NCBI RefSeq assembly: GCF_000346465.2
Contig: NC_034014.1
Location: forward strand, 18,611,956 to 18,675,955
Direction of reading: 5' to 3'
Source of the DNA: Prunus persica
Lineage: Eukaryota > Streptophyta > Magnoliopsida > Rosales > Rosaceae
Length of the DNA stretch: 64,000 nt
Shown here: one piece after another, positions 59,921 to 64,000 of the stretch
Position numbering within the stretch: the stretch's first letter is position 1
How the letters are laid out: each line of letters starts with the position of its first letter
Notes under the pieces: model-generated
Database searches by the model: none
What the model was told of the DNA's origin: nothing
What the model saw: the letters and a program-made list of their open reading frames with translations, nothing else
Translations under genes and position numbers: made by a program

Positions 59921-61885
59921 ATGGAAGATTTTAGGAGATACTTGGAGAGGCAAGAGCGAGAAACAAATGAGAGAAACCGTAGAGCAGATGAAATCAATGA
60001 GTTGCAGAAACAAGTCGATGAACAAGTTCTCATAGCAGTGGCTTTGCAAGATGAAGAGAACCAAGTTCGTCGCCCTGGTTCACAAGTCGGCCGCCGCCAG
60101 AATGTGGACAGACATAGGCATTCTCGGGGTAAGAATCTTTTGGAAGATTATTTTATCCCAACTTCTTTGAACTCTGATATTGATTTTCGAAGGCGATTTA
60201 GAATGCAACCTCATTTGTTCAATAAAGTCATGCATGATATTTGCAATTATGATGCATACTTTGTTCAAAAGTGTGATGCTATTGGGTTTTGGGGCTTCTT
60301 CCAGAGCAAAAGCTTACAACTGTTATACGAATGTTGGCGTATGAAGCATCTGCTGATCAGGTGGATGAGATTGCCCAGATGGGGAAGTCCACTACGTTGG
60401 AGGCTTTGGTAAGATTTTGTCAAGCAGTTAAAACTCGGTACACTAGGGACTACCTGCGTAGACCTACTCCCAGGGACCTCCAATGGCTTCTACAAAAAGC
60501 CGAAGCTTAAGGATTTCCAGGAATGATTGGTAGCATCGACTGCATGCACTGGCAATGGAAGAATTGCCTAACTGCCTGGCAATGTGATTACGGAAATAGA
60601 AAAGGCCAAAAAAGTATCATCCTTGAAGCCGTTGCTGGCTTCGACACATGGGTTTGGCATGCCTTCTTTGGAGTTGCAGGTAGGGGTGGGCACGGTTCGG
60701 TTTAGACCGGTTTTTGCCTCAAATTAGAACCGATCCAATACTATTCATCCGGTTTGGTTCGGTTCGGTTTTAATAAAAAAAATTCAAAAACTGTCCGGTT
60801 CGGTTTGAACTGGTTTCGGTCCGGTTCCGGTTCCGGTTCAGTTTTGAACCGGATTATAAAAATTATTTTTTTAAATTACTTTTTAATACAATTCTTAACT
60901 GAAATATTATTTTTTTACTTGAAAATTAACAAATTATTCAATTTCATATAAAAAATAAATATTAAAGTGAGAAAAGAAAGATATTTTGACATTGAACTTG
61001 GATAAATATTATTTTTTTTAGTGAAATTAAAAATATAGCATTAAATATAAAATATATATTGAAAATATATTTTTTTTTAGTTTCACCGGTTCGGTTCGGC
61101 CCGGTTCGGTTTTTGAAGACATGGAACCGGATCCGGAACCGGTCCAAACCGGTCCGGTTCGATTTTTGACTGGTTTTTGACTTTTTGGTCAACTCGGTTT
61201 TTTTTCGGTTTGATTCGGTGCGGTTCGGTTTGGATTTCCGGTTCGCCGGTTTGAGTGCCCACCCCTAGTTGCAGGATCCCAAAATAAGCTCAACGTGCTG
61301 GGTCAATCCCCGATCTTCAACGATGTATTGAGAGGCCAGGGCCCCAATATCACCTATCAAGTCAATAATACAGTGTACCAAACGGGGTATTATCTAGCTG
61401 ACGGCATTTACCCGAGGTGGACCACTTTTGTCAAATCCATTCCGAATCCTCGATCCCAGAAGCAAACATTATTTGCTACCTATCAAGAGGGATACAGGAA
61501 AGATGTCGAAAGGTGTTTTGGCATCCTTCAAGATCGGTAGTTGATTATTCGAGGTGCGGCCCGTATGTTTGATGAGGAGATCCTCAGAAGCATTATGATG
61601 ACTTGCATCATCCTCCATAATATGATTGTGGAGGATGAGTACGATTATGATGCTTTAGAGGTCTACGAACCGGATCCAATGAACACGGCCTTGGCACGGA
61701 TTTATGAAAGGCCCATGGGGCCAAGTGGAGAACCATTTGAGCCGGAACTGTTGGTGAGGGATGGTCATTTGATGACCCGAATGATAGATCGATATAAAGA
61801 GATGCAATCTTCGTATATTCATGAAATGCGTCAAGTTCACTTGATTGAGCATCTATGGGCGGTGAAAGGCAATGAAGATGAATGA
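59921..61885 (+). pseudogene. PIF/Harbinger DDE transposase, broken
   Basis: Starts MEDFRRYLERQERETNER and follows the plant transposon protein family (PF04827-like). Visible lesions: a one-base frame change in the TTTT run near 60287; a TAA at 60508-60510 before [19 protein letters not shown], which holds the first catalytic D; a 587-bp MITE at 60681 within FFGVAG; a Lys in GSQNKLNVL where homologues have the second catalytic Asp; and a TAG at 61538-61540 after FGILQDR. The third acidic residue (DVERCFGIL) is present, and the tail (ILHNMIVEDEYDYD) is intact. The protein cannot be active. Confidence 0.92.
60681..61267. mobile_element. hAT MITE, 587 bp, in the Harbinger transposase
   Basis: Perfect 13-bp inverted ends TAGGGGTGGGCAC are flanked by the 8-bp target duplication GTTGCAGG (60673-60680 and 61268-61275), diagnostic of hAT. 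The interior is rich in GGTTCGGTTT-type words at both ends, AT-rich in the middle, and non-coding. Confidence 0.97.
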
Positions 61886-62199
61886 TGGAGCATAGATGCT
61901 TTGGTTATGTTTTATTTAGTTATGGTTAGGTTGTGTTGTATTTTTATTTATTATGGTTTGGTTGTGGTTTGTTAGTATTATTGTGCCTTGTTTGTAGTTT
62001 TTTTTATTTTAATTTTGTTTTGTTTGAAGTATGGAATATGTTGAATAAAAATGTAATTTATTGAATTCTTTGTTTATTAAATAAAGAAATCTAATACAAG
62101 TCATTACGAATTACTACTACTAAAATAAAATACATGAATTACAATAACTTTAATAGAAAACATGAAAAATACAAATACATAAAAGGTATGCTAACTAAT
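61886..62199. other. Between the two Harbinger genes
   Basis: AT-rich 3' ends of the convergent genes with no coding signal; an ATAAAAATGTAATTTATTG stretch near 62045 could supply polyadenylation. Confidence 0.6.
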
Positions 62200-63450
62200 T
62201 TAATGGTTTCCATCATTTAACCAATCCGTGTTGCTAGGCCCATCATCCCGGAAAAGTCTTCTTCTCATAACATCCCTTCGTTCTAGCTTCCAAAATTGTT
62301 TTGTTTCAGGGGACATATGACTTGTATCCATCGTCATGGTTTCCTGATCCGTCTTGTCTATATCTTTTTTGCGCAAATACTCCCTTTCTCGTGCATACTC
62401 AGCTTGAAGGGCCAACTCGTTATCCTGACGTTTCTGCTCCATTTCAATTCTTATGTCGTTTTGCCTTGCAATTTCCTCCAAAAACTTTGAATTATTATTG
62501 CTTGAATTACCCGCTTTCTTTACCTTCGCGGCCTTTCGGCCAATGGGCCTCAGCTCCTTTTCGATGGGTGAGTCTTGACTCATAGGGGAATCGAGAGGTG
62601 AATCCGATGTTATTGAATCACGGAGTGGCGTCTCGTTTAACACAACGGCGGGACCCGTCGGAATAATTATGAAGCGTTTGCAATATTTCACCACCTCCCA
62701 ACATTCATGATGGTTGAAATTTTTTTTGCCACCCCCGGTTGCACCAAACCACATTTGTGCTTGAATCATCTATTTAACAAAAAATAGAAATGCAATAAAT
62801 ATTTAAAATATATTGGATATGCAAGTAACAAAAATAATAATAATGGAAATGCAATTAACCTTACAATTAAATTAGAAGTGCAAGAAAATTAAGAAACAAG
62901 TGGAAATGCAAGAAATATTAACAACATATTGAAAATGCAAGAAATATTAACAAAATATTGAAAATGCAAGAAATATGAACAAAATATTTAAAATGCAAGA
63001 AATATTAACAAAATATTGATATTGCAAGAAATATGAACAAAATATTTAAAATGCAAGAAATATTAACAAAATATTTAAAATGCAAGCAATATTAACAATA
63101 TATATATATATATATTAGGAGATTAAACTTAATAAAACGAAAATTATAAAATACTTACCTCGTTAGTACGATTTTCCCCGCTTCTATAGTTGTCCATCGC
63201 TTTTGCTAGGGCATCTCTCCATTTTTCCAATTCTTTATTGAGAATTTTTCACCTACTAGATAATGCCATCTCCGTACGAGTAGAACCCGGAATTTTTTCA
63301 CAAAATTCGGCATGAATTTTTTTTTCACATATGAAAAAATTTCATCTCATTGCCAGACACGGGACAATGACAAATTTGGAGCCAAGCCTCATACAAGGAA
63401 ACATCTTCCATAGTGCTCCAAGCCCCTCCGGTTTCGATAGAAGAAGCCAT
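62200..63450 (-). pseudogene. Harbinger Myb/SANT-like ORF with NAM-associated C-terminus
   Basis: Exon 1 (63450-63159) starts MASSIETGGAWSTMEDVSLY and reads on through AWLQICHCPVSGNEMKFFHM, the trihelix-like DNA-binding part. It carries two TGG-to-TGA changes and an extra A in a run near 63320. The donor ACGAG|GTAAGT and acceptor AATAG|ATG (62770) define a 389-bp intron. Exon 2 (62769-62200) is open: GGGKKNFNHHECWEVVKYCK, RPIGRKAAKVKK, a basic coiled region (NDIRIEMEQKRQDNELALQ) and a C-terminal tail ending DWLNDGNH. Such proteins help the DDE transposase bind its ends. Here the gene is disabled in exon 1 only. Confidence 0.85.
62903..63095. repeat. ~29-bp minisatellite in the Harbinger ORF2 intron
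   Basis: About six to seven units of the form ATGCAAGAAATATTAACAAA follow each other, with variants ATGAAC and TTTAAA, ending in an (AT)n run at about 63098-63115. Confidence 0.85.
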
Positions 63451-64000
63451 AAAAATATGAAATAAAAATACAAGGTGAAAAAGAGGAAAATGTTGAGTAA
63501 AGAGTGAATAATAGTAGAAGTATAATGAAATGTATGAGGATTGGTGTTGAAAGTAAAGGGTATTTATAGGTATTTATAGAAAAAAAAAATCTTAATTTTT
63601 TAGAATTTTGTAAAAAAAATTTCATAATTTTATTGCCCAAAAAATGCCAGTCATTGGATTGGATTCGGATATGCTGATTGGAGGGCTGGGGGCGCAACAC
63701 GTGGCATCTTCCCGTTGGAGCTGGCGTCGCGCTGACGTCAGCGCGCTGGTTCAAATTTTTTTTACCGTTGGCGCTTGCAATGCACACGTAAATGGTAAAA
63801 AAAATTTGAACGCGCTCGCTAACGTCAGCACCCACGGGCTGAAGCGTGGGCTGAACTCGCCTTCAGGCTGGCCTGAGTTGGTGGGACCCACAAGCCCCCC
63901 GGGCTTGGGCTGGCCACTGGAACGAAATTTTTTTTTCCCCCCCTAGCCTCGGGCTCGGCTGGCCCGTCGAACTTGCTCTAACGGCTGCCCTCTCTCCCCA

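Larger units (their letters stand above)
59371..63978. mobile_element. PIF/Harbinger element, 4608 bp
   Basis: TAA flanks both sides (59368-59370 and 63979-63981). The left end is GAGCAACTCCACCC and the complement of the right end GAGCAAGTTCGACGG, identical for the first six bases. A plus-strand DDE transposase gene and a minus-strand Myb/SANT-like gene lie between in the convergent arrangement of plant PIF/Harbinger elements. The left end holds a palindrome around TATTCACGTGAATA (59427). A hAT MITE interrupts the transposase gene. Confidence 0.9.

Overview
The window is nuclear DNA of a flowering plant, most likely a dicot. One host gene has GT-AG introns and nine coding exons, and nearly everything else is plant transposable elements (Ty1/copia, Ty3/gypsy Tat-like, CACTA, PIF/Harbinger, hAT and Tourist MITEs). 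Several repeat families feel Rosaceae-like, but I cannot prove the species from sequence alone.

The only convincing host gene is a MED26c-like Mediator subunit on the minus strand (coding 7473-9575, with a probable non-coding first exon near 10.6 kb).

Layout. 1-5.2 kb: the 3' part of a Tat-lineage Ty3/gypsy element, with the pol end, a 173-bp tandem array in the 3' UTR, an antisense ORF with its own TATA box, a 385-N gap and the 3' LTR. 5.2-11.9 kb: gene island with MED26c. 11.9-16.6 kb: decayed copia on the minus strand. 16.7-20.6 kb: a hAT-like MITE split by a 3.3-kb solo-LTR-like insertion. 20.6-22.2 kb: a long-inverted-repeat element holding a Tourist MITE. 23.4-31.1 kb: two inverted copies of a gypsy antisense ORF, one split by a 5-kb CACTA. 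31.4-42.9 kb: a giant LTR-like sequence expanded by a 5.15-kb copia insertion and by tandem, fold-back duplications. 42.9-47.8 kb: decayed gypsy coding sequence. 48.4-59.0 kb: a 10.65-kb CACTA element with both genes almost intact. 59.4-64.0 kb: a PIF/Harbinger element with both genes, broken by a hAT MITE and point lesions.

The most striking material is the large CACTA element (48378-59030). It has matching CACTA termini and a TTC target duplication. Its six-exon TNPA-like gene reads open throughout, and its TNP2 gene is interrupted only by one base missing in a homopolymer. It carries four arrays of a CpG-rich hairpin motif (TTGCGCGACGAA facing TTCGTCGCGCAA), two at the ends and two between the genes. 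The two proteins presumably act together, TNP2 as the catalytic transposase and the TNPA-like protein as the binder of the hairpin motifs. The Harbinger element similarly pairs a DDE transposase with a Myb/SANT-like partner on the opposite strand, and its termini resemble the Tourist MITE at 21160, suggesting a parent-derivative relationship.

Exon boundaries were read by eye from splice sites and reading frame. Family names come from recognised protein motifs, not from a database search.
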